DNA from: Polyangium fumosum
GTDB taxonomy: Bacteria > Myxococcota_A > Polyangia > Polyangiales > Polyangiaceae
Assembly: GCF_005144585.1 (NCBI RefSeq)
Contig: NZ_SSMQ01000073.1
Coordinates: forward strand, 1-64,000
Direction: 5' to 3'
DNA: 64,000 nucleotides
Numbering within the stretch: the first letter of the stretch is position 1; every line of letters begins with the position of its first letter. The notes under the pieces are model-generated. The model was not told the origin of the DNA. It saw only the letters and a program-made list of their open reading frames with translations, and made no database searches. A program made the position numbers and the translations under genes. Of this stretch, positions 52,319 through 60,826 are shown piece after piece.

Positions 52319-53413
52319 CTAGTGTCCTGAGTTAGAAATACGTTCACAAGCGGCCGCTACCCGTTCGAGGATCTCATCCGCCGACTTGGTCCACACGAAG
52401 GCCTTGCCGGCGGTGTTGTGGGCCTCGATGTGGGCGACGATGGCCTCTTCGAGTTCGCGGACGCTGCGATGAACGCCGCGACGGAGCTGCTTCTCGGTCA
52501 GCTCTGCGAAGAAACGCTCGACGAGGTTCAGCCAAGAGGCGCTTGTGGGCGTGAAGTGCAGGTGGAAGCGTGGATGCTTGAGCAACCAGCGCTTCACCGG
52601 CTGCGTCTTGTGCGTGCCGTAGTTGTCGAGGATCAGGTGGACCTCTTGCTCCTTCGGGACCTTGCTCTCGATCATCCTCAAGAATGCCAAAAACTCCTGC
52701 GTCCGGTGCCTGCGGTGCAGTTGGCCGATCACTCTGCCTGACTTCACATCCAGCGCCGCGAACAGCGACGTCGTCCCGTGCCGCTTGTAATCGTAGGTGC
52801 GACGCTCCGCCTGGCCTGGCCGCATCGGCAGGAGCGGCTGTGTCCGATCGAGCGCCTGAATCTGCGACTTTTCGTCGACCGACAGCACGAGCGCGTGCTC
52901 CGGCGGCCTCACATACAGGCCGACGACATCGCGGACCTTCTCAACGAAGTGTGGGTCGGTCGAAAGCTTGAACGTTTCGCTGCGGTGCGGCTGCAGCCCG
53001 AATGCCCGCCAGATCCGGGCGATGGCCGTCTGGCTCATCCCCAGCGCCTTGGCCATCGAGCGCGTCGACCAATGGGTCGCGTTGTGCGGCTTGGTCTCGA
53101 GCGTCCTGGTCACGACGCGCTCGACCTGTTCATCCGTGATCGTTCGCGGAGCCCCGGACCGAGGCGCATCGCTCAACCCCTGTAGCCGATGCCGGAGAAA
53201 CCGGCCTCGCCACTTACTCACCGTTTGTCGGGAGACGCCATTCGACGCGGCAATCTCACCGTTGCTCTTGCCCTCCGCACAGTCCAGCACGATGCGCGCA
53301 CGGTCCGCCAACGCCTGCGGAGACTTAGGTCGGCGCGCCCAGCGCTCCAGGGTCTCGCGTTCTTCAGCAGTCAGGACCAGAGGTTCGAGTGGGCGGCCAG
53401 TTCGACGTCGCAT
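52319..53413 (-). CDS. IS630-family transposase
   Basis: I start the gene at ATG 53413 (MRRRTGRPLEPLVLTAEE), which has GGAGGT about 10 bases upstream; two earlier ATGs (53431, 53455) lack one. The 364-residue protein has an N-terminal helix-turn-helix (GEIAASNGVSRQTVSKWRGR), a second one (MAKALGMSQTAIARIWRAFG) and the DDE domain: LVLSVDEKSQIQALDRTQP, VHLILDNYGTHKTQPVKRW and WLNLVERFFAELTEKQLRRG. The stop codon TAG is completed by the TA at the element end, so the gene uses the very last bases of the element. Confidence 0.93.
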   Translation of the reverse strand: MRRRTGRPLEPLVLTAEERETLERWARRPKSPQALADRARIVLDCAEGKSNGEIAASNGVSRQTVSKWRGRFLRHRLQGLSDAPRSGAPRTITDEQVERVVTRTLETKPHNATHWSTRSMAKALGMSQTAIARIWRAFGLQPHRSETFKLSTDPHFVEKVRDVVGLYVRPPEHALVLSVDEKSQIQALDRTQPLLPMRPGQAERRTYDYKRHGTTSLFAALDVKSGRVIGQLHRRHRTQEFLAFLRMIESKVPKEQEVHLILDNYGTHKTQPVKRWLLKHPRFHLHFTPTSASWLNLVERFFAELTEKQLRRGVHRSVRELEEAIVAHIEAHNTAGKAFVWTKSADEILERVAAACERISNSGH

Positions 53414-53488
53414 CTTCCCACTCACCTCCATGTGTTGAGGGAGGGGATCGTCCAAAAAATGTTCGCGTTCTTCTAACTCAGGACACTA
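52320..53488 (-). mobile_element. Complete IS630-family insertion sequence
   Basis: The element is bounded by perfect 18-base inverted repeats TAGTGTCCTGAGTTAGAA (52320-52337) and TTCTAACTCAGGACACTA (53471-53488). The outer TA at each end is the TA target duplication expected for IS630/Tc1-mariner elements. It holds one transposase gene with all catalytic residues, so it looks intact and recent. It sits between the ProC-like gene and the methyltransferase gene, all on the minus strand, and thus splits a likely operon. Confidence 0.92.
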
Positions 53489-53613
53489 GAAGGGCGATCA
53501 GTTCGATCGCGGGATGTGCGGTTGGATCTCGCTCGCAGCGGTACGTTTATTGTGGGACGCGCACCGGTGCAACTCGTCGAGATCGCTTAGGTTTCGACGA
53601 ACCGCTCGACCTT

Positions 53614-54414
53614 CTAGGTGGTGCGGCCAAGCTCTCGCGAGCGCTCGGTCGATCGGCTCAGCGCGGCCTGCAGGATGTCGTGGAGCTTGTGCTCGTCGAA
53701 GTGCTTGATGCCGCGCTCGGTCGTGCCCTGCGGGGTCATGACCTCGCGGCAGATCTGCATTGCCGGCTTGCCCGTGGTCTCGATTAGCTCCGCGGTGCCG
53801 CGCAGGACCTGAGTGGTCATCAGCACCGCGCTCGGAGCGTCGAAGCCGACGCTGGTCGCGAACGCCTGCATGGCGTCCGCGATGTAGGCGACGAACGCCG
53901 GCCCGCCGCCGCACAGCGCGGTCGCCGGATCGATCAGCGCCTCATCGGCGACCCACACGGCCTTGCCGAACGCCTCGAACAGCCTGCGCGTCCATTCGAT
54001 GTTCTCCGCGGTCGTCTCGGGCGACGCGCAGAACACGGTCATGCCCTGGAACACCTCCGACGGTGTATTGGGGATCGAGCGGATCACCTGCGTGACGCCG
54101 AGCGATTTCGCGATCGTCGACATCGTCACGCCGGCCATGACGGACACCACGGGGCCCGCGTGGTGGCGCGGGACCGCGCCGCTGCTCGCGAACTCGGCGA
54201 ACGCCTGCGGCGGCATCGCAAGCACGACGAGATCGCCGCTGCCGAGGGCCGCCGATTTTGGCAATACCGAGAGCTGGAATTGCTCGCTCAGCAGACGCCG
54301 TCTCGATTCACTCGGATCGACGATCTGTACGTCCGTGTGACCTTTGCGAATCAAGCCTAGGACGATCGCCAGCCCCATGTGGCCAGCGCCATAGATCATG
54401 ATCTTCCGGCTCAT
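53614..54414 (-). CDS. ProC-like pyrroline-5-carboxylate reductase
   Basis: From ATG 54414 the product is 266 residues. It starts with the NAD(P) motif MIYGAGHMGLAIVLGLIRKG. It also shows VIRSIPNTPSEVFQGMTVFC and the family motif ALCGGGPAFVAYIADAMQAF, then VMTPQGTTERGIKHFDEHKL at the end. These are the hallmarks of ProC. The genomic place, upstream of a methyltransferase, an exporter and an amine oxidase, suggests a specialised reductase for a cyclic imino acid rather than the housekeeping proline enzyme. The motif is GGGPA instead of the usual GSGPA. The IS630 insertion now separates it from those genes. Confidence 0.85.
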   Translation of the reverse strand: MSRKIMIYGAGHMGLAIVLGLIRKGHTDVQIVDPSESRRRLLSEQFQLSVLPKSAALGSGDLVVLAMPPQAFAEFASSGAVPRHHAGPVVSVMAGVTMSTIAKSLGVTQVIRSIPNTPSEVFQGMTVFCASPETTAENIEWTRRLFEAFGKAVWVADEALIDPATALCGGGPAFVAYIADAMQAFATSVGFDAPSAVLMTTQVLRGTAELIETTGKPAMQICREVMTPQGTTERGIKHFDEHKLHDILQAALSRSTERSRELGRTT

Positions 54415-54765
54415 TGTGTGAGTGCTTCCTTGCAGGCGGGAGGTCATCCCCGGCAGCGGACAGTCGACGCCTCGGGCGCGTCGATCGCTCATCAGCATGA
54501 TTCCACCGCGCGGGCCGAGCAATACGGAATATCACGTAGTGTTCCTGCCGCGCTGTTCTGGCCGGATCGTCCCGCACTGCGATGGCCGAATCGGCCGTCT
54601 CCGCCGGATGGGCGCGGTCTCGACAGACGGCCCGTCGCGCTCGCAGCGCTTGACCGCGTCGAGGTGCACGGCGTCGCCGTCATGCTGCTCGCCGCGCTCG
54701 TCGGCGGCATAGAGGCGGCCCGGCGTCGAGGCCGGGCCCCTCACCGACCTTTGCCCCCGATGGGG

Positions 54766-54897
54766 GCCGTCGGTCGAACCCTGTTGAACGGTGGACACAC
54801 CGAAGGTCGCGTTCATCTGACCGGTGACGTCGAGGTAGAGGCCGCTATTTTTCGCCTGGAGTGTGAACGGCTGGCCGGTCCTGTTGCAGTAGAATGC
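54766..54897 (-). pseudogene. Fragment of a ricin-type lectin domain
   Basis: One minus-strand frame reads FYCNRTGQPFTLQAKNSGLY then LDVTGQMNATFGVSTVQQGS. This looks like one subdomain of a ricin-B beta-trefoil, where AKxSGxYLDVxG is typical and Q-W follows. Neither side continues a recognisable domain. It is probably a remnant of a secreted lectin gene. The match is by eye and short. Confidence 0.4.
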
Positions 54898-55794
54898 CGA
54901 AGGAGTCGATCTCGCTGCCGCTCCTGCCGACGACGCCGAATGATGGGGCGATTGAGCTTCGGATCGATGGTGCACGGTCTGCCGCCACTGCCGCCGGCCG
55001 AGATCATGCGCCCGTAGCTTTGAGGAGGCAGAAGTCCTGGTTTATTTGTCCTACACCGGCAGCTTGCGGGGATGGGGGAGGGGCGGTAGGGGGACGCTCG
55101 GGATGATCGGGCCAGAGCCGCGCGGGGTGGAACAACATGTCGAGCGCGGAGGAGCCGGGCGTTCCCCTTCCCTGGTCGCGCTTCCTGGAGTAGTGGACCG
55201 TGCTCCATGACGCACCCTCGGGACCTCCCGTCCGGGCGCTCGTCCTGCTCGCGGCGCTCGTCCTCCTCGCAGGATCGATCCCGTCGCCGTGGTTGCATGA
55301 CTCGACCCCGCCGCGCGTCCAGCCGCACGCCGTTGAAGGGCCGCCCGCACCGTCGCCGATTCTTTCCCGAGCCCGCCACGCCTCGACCGGACCCGGCGGC
55401 GAGCATGTAGGCAGCGAGCGGCGGAAGGGAGCCCCGGCTGCACCTCGACGCGGGCCGCGAGCTCGGCGGCGCGCAGGACCCAGGCGGCGAGCATACAGCG
55501 GGGAGCGGCGGAAGGGAGCCCGGGGCCATCGGGAAACACGGGCTCGAGCGCGATCGAGGCACGGCGAACTCGGGGAAGATTTCGGCGCGTGGCGCGGCCT
55601 CGCGGTGCGCCTCGACGCGGGCGCCCTCGACGCGCGGACCCTGCAGCTCCCCGCCCATCAGGTCCCCCTACGGCAGAGGCGGAGCCGCCCGGCCGTGAGC
55701 CCGGCGCCCGATCCGTCACCCGCAGAACCCGAACCCAGCCGGGCCGACGTCCGCAAATTCGAGTGAACTGAGCAACGTCTGCGGATGTCTTAAT
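54898..55794. other. GC-rich stretch without a convincing gene
   Basis: About 900 bases with long open frames on both strands but no clear codon bias or domain. The best plus-strand frame (55200-55766) starts like a signal peptide (ALVLLAALVLLAGSIPSPWL) and ends acidic, but its middle is Arg/Pro-rich and has the look of chance GC-rich sequence. A direct repeat of about 40 bases (GGAGCGGCGGAAGGGAGCCC-like, first near 55.40 and again near 55.50 kb) lies inside. I see decayed or intergenic DNA. Confidence 0.4.
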
Positions 55795-55800
55795 GTTCCA

Positions 55801-55880
55801 AATCCCGCACGGGGTTCGAACCTGCGTACGGCGCAGTAGCCCCCTACAGAGCCGAGAGACTGAGCCTCAAGGCACAAGCA
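55801..55880 (-). other. tRNA-like relic
   Basis: On the minus strand this reads GGCTCAGTCTCTCGGCTCTG followed by TAGGGGGCTA and then GCAGGTTCGAACCCCGTGC. It contains a D-arm-like GGCTCAGT and a T-arm-like GGTTCGAACC at roughly the right distance, but the acceptor and anticodon stems do not pair well. It is not a working tRNA. It could be the remains of one used as an integration site near the island's right boundary. Confidence 0.25.
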
Positions 55881-55901
55881 ACTCTACACGTCCGTTGCGA
55901 C

Positions 55902-56495
55902 TCAAGTGTGGCGCGTCGGTCTCGTCCCGACGTACTGCTTGATCCACGCCACGATCTGCTCTGCCTCCTCGGGCGTGAAGGCGAAGCTTGTGCGTGGATG
56001 TGTCAGCAACCGGCCGGCAGGTAGCTCTTTCCCCAGTCGCGCGCGGATCGTGTTCCTGCAACAACCTGCCCTGCGCGCCACCTCTCCCAGCGGGATGAGC
56101 TCAGGCGCGGGCCCAAGGAGCGTCTCCTTCTTCAGCAACACCTGCAGCTCGGGCAGCTGATCAGGGGTGAACACCCTGATCTTGCGAGTTCCGCGCCGAG
56201 GTGCCTGTTCGAAGAGCTTGCCCTCGAGCCGCCGCAGCGTTGTCTGTCCGATCCCGAGCTGCCGGGCCACGTCGGTTGCGGTCAGGTACCCCTCCGCCCG
56301 GTACCTCGCGGTCTCCTTGGTCAGGCCCGTCGGGCCGTGCGCTCGCAGGAACCGCGGGATCCCTCTGGCGCGGTGCCAAGCCAGCACCCGGATCCTCCGT
56401 CCGCAGCCGCACTGACAGTAGTGCCCATGCAGGTTCTCCTCCTCTACCCACTTGGAAAGGCAGAACTTTTCGGAAGGGACACGGACGGTTCCCAC
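55902..56495 (-). CDS. Helix-turn-helix protein with Cys-rich N-terminus
   Basis: The reading is protein-like from HGHYCQCGCGRRIRVLAWHR onward: a small cysteine motif (CQCGCG), a RFLRAHG segment, then two MerR/excisionase-like helix-turn-helix units (GYLTATDVARQLGIGQTTLR with RRLEGKLF, and IPLGEVARRAGCCRNTIRAR). The start is unclear. The GTG at 56495 has no ribosome-binding site; a CTG at 56432 has GAGGAGGAG just before it; the ATG at 56540 lies in antisense of comM and is unlikely. The stop is at 55902. The protein probably binds DNA and belongs to the island side of the junction with comM, whose open frame it overlaps on the other strand. Confidence 0.6.
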   Translation of the reverse strand: MGTVRVPSEKFCLSKWVEEENLHGHYCQCGCGRRIRVLAWHRARGIPRFLRAHGPTGLTKETARYRAEGYLTATDVARQLGIGQTTLRRLEGKLFEQAPRRGTRKIRVFTPDQLPELQVLLKKETLLGPAPELIPLGEVARRAGCCRNTIRARLGKELPAGRLLTHPRTSFAFTPEEAEQIVAWIKQYVGTRPTRHT

Positions 56496-56511
56496 GACGT
56501 GCAGATGTGGG

Positions 56512-57405
56512 TCAGAGGCACCGGGCTTGGGCAAGACCATGCTGGCGCGTCGGCTGCCGACGGTCTTGCCGCCCCTCTCGTACGACGAGGCCCTCGAAGT
56601 GACGGCGATTCACTCCGTGGCCGGGCTCCTGCCCTCGGATCGAGGCCTCTCGCAGGCGAGGCCGTTTCGCGCGCCCCACCACACCGTGAGCCCTGCGGGC
56701 CTCGTGGGCGGGGGCGAGCCGATCCGGCCCGGCGAGGTCTCGCTCGCGCACCACGGCTGCCTCTTCCTCGACGAGCTGCTCGAATTCAAGCGGAGCGCGC
56801 TCGAGGTGCTGCGGCAGCCGCTCGAAGATGGCCTCGTCACGATCTGCCGCGCGCAGAGCCGCGTGACGTTCCCGGCGAGGCCGCTCGTGATCGCCGCGGT
56901 GAATCCATGCCCGTGCGGGTTTTTCGGCGACGAGAAGCGCCGCTGCGCCTGCTCCTCCGAGCGCGTGCGAGCCTATCGCGCGCGGCTCTCCGGTCCGCTC
57001 CTCGATCGGCTCGATTTGCAGGTGCCGCTGCCGCCCGTGGACGTCTCGCACCTCGGGGGCAAGGAGCGCGGGGAGGCGAGCGGGGAGGTGCGGCGGCGCG
57101 TGATCACGGCGCGGGCGATCCAGGCGGCGCGGCGGGAGGCGGGCGAGACGAGCGTCCTTTCGAATGCGGATCTCGGCCCGCGCGACGTCGAGCGGGTGGC
57201 GGCGCCGGACGCGGCGGGCCGGACGATCCTCGGGCAGGCGGTGGAGCGGCTCGGCCTCTCGGCGCGGGCGTACGGCAAGGTGCTGCGCGTGGCGCGGACG
57301 ATCGCGGATCTCGACGGCGGCACGTCGGTGCGGGCGAGCCACGTGGCCGAGGCGATCCAGGCGCGGCTGCTCGATCGCGACGGCGTGGCGGCGGTCGGGC
57401 GGTAG
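56512..57405 (+). pseudogene. comM: comM 3' portion (Mg-chelatase-like ATPase), 5'-truncated
   Basis: From about 56515 the plus strand encodes the C-terminal two thirds of ComM/YifB. It begins in the middle of Walker A (APGLGKTMLARRLPTVLPPL, where GPPGxGKT is expected) and continues with VTAIHSVAGLL, ARPFRAPHHTVSPAGLVGGG, FLDELLEFKRSALEVLRQPL, AAVNPCPCGFFGDEKRRCAC, and the C-terminal helices to 57405. The N-terminal Lon-like domain of about 200 residues is missing. Upstream sequence reads as the antisense of the HTH gene. The open frame extends to an ATG at 56452 but that part is not ComM-like. ComM is a helicase that helps branch migration in natural transformation. The break marks the island boundary. 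Confidence 0.85.
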
Positions 57406-57412
57406 GCGACCC

Positions 57413-57429
57413 AGAAAAACGATTTTTCT
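57413..57429. promoter_or_regulatory. A/T-rich palindrome before recA
   Basis: AGAAAAA and TTTTTCT are perfect inverted copies around CGA in the 79-base gap between comM and recA. It is the only A/T-rich spot nearby. It may be a weak terminator for comM or an SOS-type regulatory site of recA; I see no Gram-negative or Bacillus-type LexA box. Confidence 0.3.
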
Positions 57430-57484
57430 TAGCAACTGGTTTCGGCGGCGGTCGAAGTAACGGGCAAGAAAGGCGGATAGACCG

Positions 57485-58516
57485 ATGATGACGGAGCTCT
57501 TGGAGAAGATGCGGACGGTGAAGACGGTCGTGGGTTCGATCGAGAAACAATTCGGCAAGGGGGCGATCATGTCGCTCGGGGACGAGGCGGAGACGGACGT
57601 GCGGGTCATCGGCACGGGCGCGATGGCCCTCGACGCAGCGCTCGGCATCGGCGGATATCCGCGCGGCCGGATCGTCGAGATTTACGGCCCCGAGAGCGGC
57701 GGCAAGACGACGCTCACCCTGCACGCGATGCGCGAGGCCCAGGCTGCGGGGGGCGTCGCGGCGTTCATCGACGCCGAGCACGCGTTCGACGTGAGTTATG
57801 CGCGCGCCGTCGGGGTCGACACCGAGCGCCTGCTCGTCTCGCAGCCGGATTGCGGGGAGCAGGCGCTCGAAATCGCGGAGACGCTCACGCGCAGCGGTGC
57901 GGTCGACATCGTCGTGGTCGACTCCGTGGCGGCGCTCGTGCCCAAGGCGGAGATCGAGGGCGACATGGGCGACGCGCACATGGGGCTGCAGGCGCGGCTC
58001 ATGAGCCAGGCGCTCCGCAAGCTCACGGCGATCGCGCACCGGACGGACACGACGCTCGTGTTCATCAACCAGCTCCGGCAGAAGATCGGCGTCACGTTCG
58101 GCAACCCCGAGACGACGACGGGCGGCAATGCGCTGAAGTTTTACGCGAGCATACGGCTCGACGTGCGCCGCATCGGTCCGGTGAAGGTCGGCGACGAGGC
58201 GGTGGGCTCGCGGACGCGGGTGAAGGTGGTCAAGAACAAGCTCGCGCCGCCCTTCCGCGAGGCGGAGTTCGACATTCGCTGGGGGACGGGCGTCGACGCG
58301 GCCTCGGACCTCATCGATTACGGCTGCCAGATCGGCATCGTCGAGAAGAGCGGGGCGCACCTCTCCTTCGGCGGTGAGCACCTCGGGCAGGGGCGCGAGC
58401 GCGCGCGGGAGTCGCTGCTCGGGAACGAGCGGCTCCTCGCCGCCCTGCGCGCCGCGGTGATCGCGGGCTCGGAGGCCCGCGTGGGCGCGCGGGGGGCGGC
58501 GGAGAAGGCGGCCTGA
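57485..58516 (+). CDS. recA: Recombinase RecA
   Basis: The 343-residue protein is a complete RecA. It has EKQFGKGAIMSLGDEAETDV, Walker A IYGPESGGKTTLTLHAMRE, FIDAEHAFDVSYA, Walker B IVVVDSVAALVPKAEIEGDM, the L1 loop region GDAHMGLQARLMSQALRKLT and L2 FINQLRQKIGVTFGNPETTT with GGNALKFYASIR. The C-terminal domain is short and Ala-rich and lacks a strongly acidic tail. The start is ATG 57485 or the ATG right after it. It drives strand exchange and SOS induction. It follows the comM remnant and precedes ssb by 54 bases. Confidence 0.98.
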   Translation: MMTELLEKMRTVKTVVGSIEKQFGKGAIMSLGDEAETDVRVIGTGAMALDAALGIGGYPRGRIVEIYGPESGGKTTLTLHAMREAQAAGGVAAFIDAEHAFDVSYARAVGVDTERLLVSQPDCGEQALEIAETLTRSGAVDIVVVDSVAALVPKAEIEGDMGDAHMGLQARLMSQALRKLTAIAHRTDTTLVFINQLRQKIGVTFGNPETTTGGNALKFYASIRLDVRRIGPVKVGDEAVGSRTRVKVVKNKLAPPFREAEFDIRWGTGVDAASDLIDYGCQIGIVEKSGAHLSFGGEHLGQGRERARESLLGNERLLAALRAAVIAGSEARVGARGAAEKAA

Positions 58517-58570
58517 CCGGACAATCCAGGAAAAACCATTCGAACGAACGACGAAGGAACGGAGGACGAC

Positions 58571-59095
58571 ATGAGCGACGGCATGAACAGGGTGGTACTT
58601 CTCGGCAACCTCGGCGCGGATCCGGAGCTCCGGTATGCGGGCAGCGGGACGGCGGTGCTTCAATTCCGGATGGCGACGAACGAGTCGTTCCTCGACAGGA
58701 ATCGCGAGCTCACGGAGCGGACCGAGTGGCACAGCGTGGTCGTCTTTGGCCCGCGCGCGGAGGGCCTCGCCCGTGTGCTCGCCAAGGGGTCGTGCGTGCT
58801 CGTGGAGGGGACGCTGCGGACGTCGAGTTACGAGAAGGACGGGCAGAAGCGGTACAAGACCGAGGTACACGCGCGTGACATCTGCCTCGCGGGCGGGCCC
58901 TCGCCGGCGCCCGCCCGCGAGCACGCCGGGGCGCTGCGGCGCGACGTGGACGACGACATCGCGCCGGTGGAGATGCCGCCCCCGCAGGGGGAGCCCGAGG
59001 ACCCGCCGGAGCCTGCGCCGCCGGCCCGACCCCCGCGGAAACGGAACGGCGCGCTGCCGCGAAAAACGGAGATGGTCGAAGAGATGCCGTTCTGA
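58571..59095 (+). CDS. ssb: Single-stranded DNA-binding protein
   Basis: The 174-residue protein has the OB-fold of SSB in its first 110 residues (MNRVVLLGNLGADPELRYAG, RTEWHSVVVFGPRAEGLARV, KGSCVLVEGTLRTSSYEKDG). A proline- and glutamate-rich linker follows, and the C-terminus MVEEMPF is a close variant of the usual D/E-D-x-P-F tip that recruits repair partners. Start ATG 58571 follows GGAGGAC. It lies right after recA on the same strand, so both may be transcribed together as core repair genes. Confidence 0.96.
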   Translation: MSDGMNRVVLLGNLGADPELRYAGSGTAVLQFRMATNESFLDRNRELTERTEWHSVVVFGPRAEGLARVLAKGSCVLVEGTLRTSSYEKDGQKRYKTEVHARDICLAGGPSPAPAREHAGALRRDVDDDIAPVEMPPPQGEPEDPPEPAPPARPPRKRNGALPRKTEMVEEMPF

Positions 59096-59201
59096 AACGG
59101 GATGGGGGGCGACACGGCCCGGGGCGCGTGGAAAACGCGCCTCGGGCCCGCGGCTCGGCCCTTGTGGCAGCCCGTCCCCCGTGGCAAATGTCGAGCATAC
59201 C

Positions 59202-60803
59202 ATGGCACATCGACTTACCACGACGCCACTCCTTGCCCTTGTCTTCGCTGGTTTCGCTGCTGCCAGCGGTTGCGGTCGATCGTTCCCCGGCACCGGCGAC
59301 AGCGGCTCGGACGGCGGCGGAGGGTTCGCCGGGCACGGCGGCGGCGGCCTTGGTGGTGTCGGTGGTGTTGGCGGCGTCGGTGGTGTGGGCGGCGTCGGCG
59401 GCGTCGGCGGTGTTGGCGGCGTCGGCGGCGTCGGCGGCGTCGGTGGTGTTGGCGGCGTCGGCGGCGTCGGCGGCGCCATGGGCGTCTGCGGCGACGGCAT
59501 GCTCGACGTGGGCGAGCTGTGCGACGACGGCCCGCTGAACAGCGACACCGGCGCCTGCAAGCCCACGTGCGAGCCGGCGGTTTGCGGCGACGGGTTCGTG
59601 TATGCGGCTGCCGAGGCGTGCGACGACGCGAACGAGATCGACGGCGACGGCTGCAACCACGACTGCGTCGTCTCGGGCACGGTGCTCTTCACGCAGAGCC
59701 ACAGCATTCCGAGCTCGACAGGCGAGGAGATCACGAGCGTCCGGCTGGACAACAAGGGCAACCTCATCGTCGGCGGGCTCGTCGGCTTCGCAGGCAATCC
59801 GGACCATTACGACGGGTTCGTGGGCAAGCTCGATCCGGCGGGCAACCCGATGTGGATTGCCCTGGTCAGCGGCGCGGCGGGCCGCGACGACGCGATTTAC
59901 GGCGTGGCGGTCGAACCCTCGGGCAACATCGTCGCCGTGGGGTACGAGTCCCTCGCCGACGGGACGACAAACGCGATCGTTCGTCGATACGACACGAACG
60001 GCGGGCTTCTGTGGTCGCAGAGCTACGACGGCGGGGTCAACGGATACGATTACGCGTGGGGTGTCGCGACTCTGGGCGGGGGTCACGTCTACGTCGCCGG
60101 GGCCTTGATGGCGAACGCCAGCGGGAGTGATTTCGCGGTGCAGAAGTTGTCGATCCAAGACGGCTCGATCGTGGGGCAGTATCTCGTGGACGGGCCAGGC
60201 AAGGCCACCGATGCGGCGCAGGGAATCGCGCTCGACGGCAATTTCGTCTACGCCGTCGGTTATGTGACGAATGAGGCGGACTCGACGGACGTCTTGGTGA
60301 CCAAGCTGGCGGCCGGCGGCGCCAGTCTGACCGAGTCGTGGACGCGCACCTTCAATGGCGCATTGAACGGCGACGATTACGCGTTCGCCGTCGCGGTCGC
60401 CCCGGATGGGAACCTCTTCGTCGGCGGCGCCGAGACCACGAACCTCGGCCTCGACGCCTGGCTGCGCAAGTACGATTCGAACGGGGAGGTGCTCTGGACC
60501 GAGACCCACACGAGCCAGGTCCCCGCGGGCCTGGATGCGATCTACGCCGTGGCCACCGACCCGAGCGGCAACGTGATCGTGACGGGCTACGAGATGACCC
60601 CCACGCTCTCGACGGACATCTGGACCCGCAAGTACGATCCCTCCGGCAAGGAGCTCTGGACCAACGTCTACGGCGGGGCAGGGGACGGAGCCGATTACGG
60701 CGAGGGGATCACCACGAACAGCGCCTCCGAGGTCTTCGTCGTGGGCACCGAGCTCACGACGAACCAGGGCTACAACGCCTGGATACGCAAGTACGCGCCC
60801 TGA
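59202..60803 (+). CDS. Cysteine-rich-repeat and beta-propeller lipoprotein
   Basis: From ATG 59202 the product is 533 residues. The signal peptide MAHRLTTTPLLALVFAGFAA ends in the lipobox ASGC. A Gly-rich region follows, with 13 Gly-Gly-Val repeats. Then come two Myxococcus cysteine-rich (DUF4215-like) repeats, VCGDGMLDVGELCDDGPLNS and VCGDGFVYAAAEACDDANEI with DGDGC. The rest is a beta-propeller made of repeats such as GNIVAVGYESLADGTTNAIV and GNLFVGGAETTNLGLDAWLR, each ending in a tryptophan-containing strand. It should be anchored on the outer membrane and face the outside. Function is unknown; this type is frequent in myxobacteria and supports the taxonomic reading. Confidence 0.85.
   Translation: MAHRLTTTPLLALVFAGFAAASGCGRSFPGTGDSGSDGGGGFAGHGGGGLGGVGGVGGVGGVGGVGGVGGVGGVGGVGGVGGVGGVGGVGGAMGVCGDGMLDVGELCDDGPLNSDTGACKPTCEPAVCGDGFVYAAAEACDDANEIDGDGCNHDCVVSGTVLFTQSHSIPSSTGEEITSVRLDNKGNLIVGGLVGFAGNPDHYDGFVGKLDPAGNPMWIALVSGAAGRDDAIYGVAVEPSGNIVAVGYESLADGTTNAIVRRYDTNGGLLWSQSYDGGVNGYDYAWGVATLGGGHVYVAGALMANASGSDFAVQKLSIQDGSIVGQYLVDGPGKATDAAQGIALDGNFVYAVGYVTNEADSTDVLVTKLAAGGASLTESWTRTFNGALNGDDYAFAVAVAPDGNLFVGGAETTNLGLDAWLRKYDSNGEVLWTETHTSQVPAGLDAIYAVATDPSGNVIVTGYEMTPTLSTDIWTRKYDPSGKELWTNVYGGAGDGADYGEGITTNSASEVFVVGTELTTNQGYNAWIRKYAP
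59352..59468 (+). repeat. 9-base tandem repeat coding for (Gly-Gly-Val)13
   Basis: Thirteen in-frame copies of GGNGGNGTN code for Gly-Gly-Val in the lipoprotein. Synonymous third bases vary between copies (GTC, GTT, GTG), so the array is not freshly expanded as a whole, but neighbouring identical copies suggest slippage. It makes a flexible stalk between lipid anchor and folded domains. Confidence 0.9.
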
Positions 60804-60826
60804 GCAGAAGGACCCAAGCACCCACG

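Noticed and set aside
55200..55766. Possible secreted protein of 188 residues
   Set aside because: A signal-like start but no codon bias, Arg/Pro-rich middle and internal direct repeat; described only as part of the non-coding stretch.
57104..59797. An 897-residue minus-strand frame across comM, recA and ssb
   Set aside because: It is antisense to three recognisable genes and contains long threonine-proline runs created by the Gly-Gly-Val repeat.
58710..60821. A 703-residue minus-strand frame opposite the lipoprotein
   Set aside because: Antisense shadow; the plus strand has a signal peptide, cysteine repeats and a beta-propeller.
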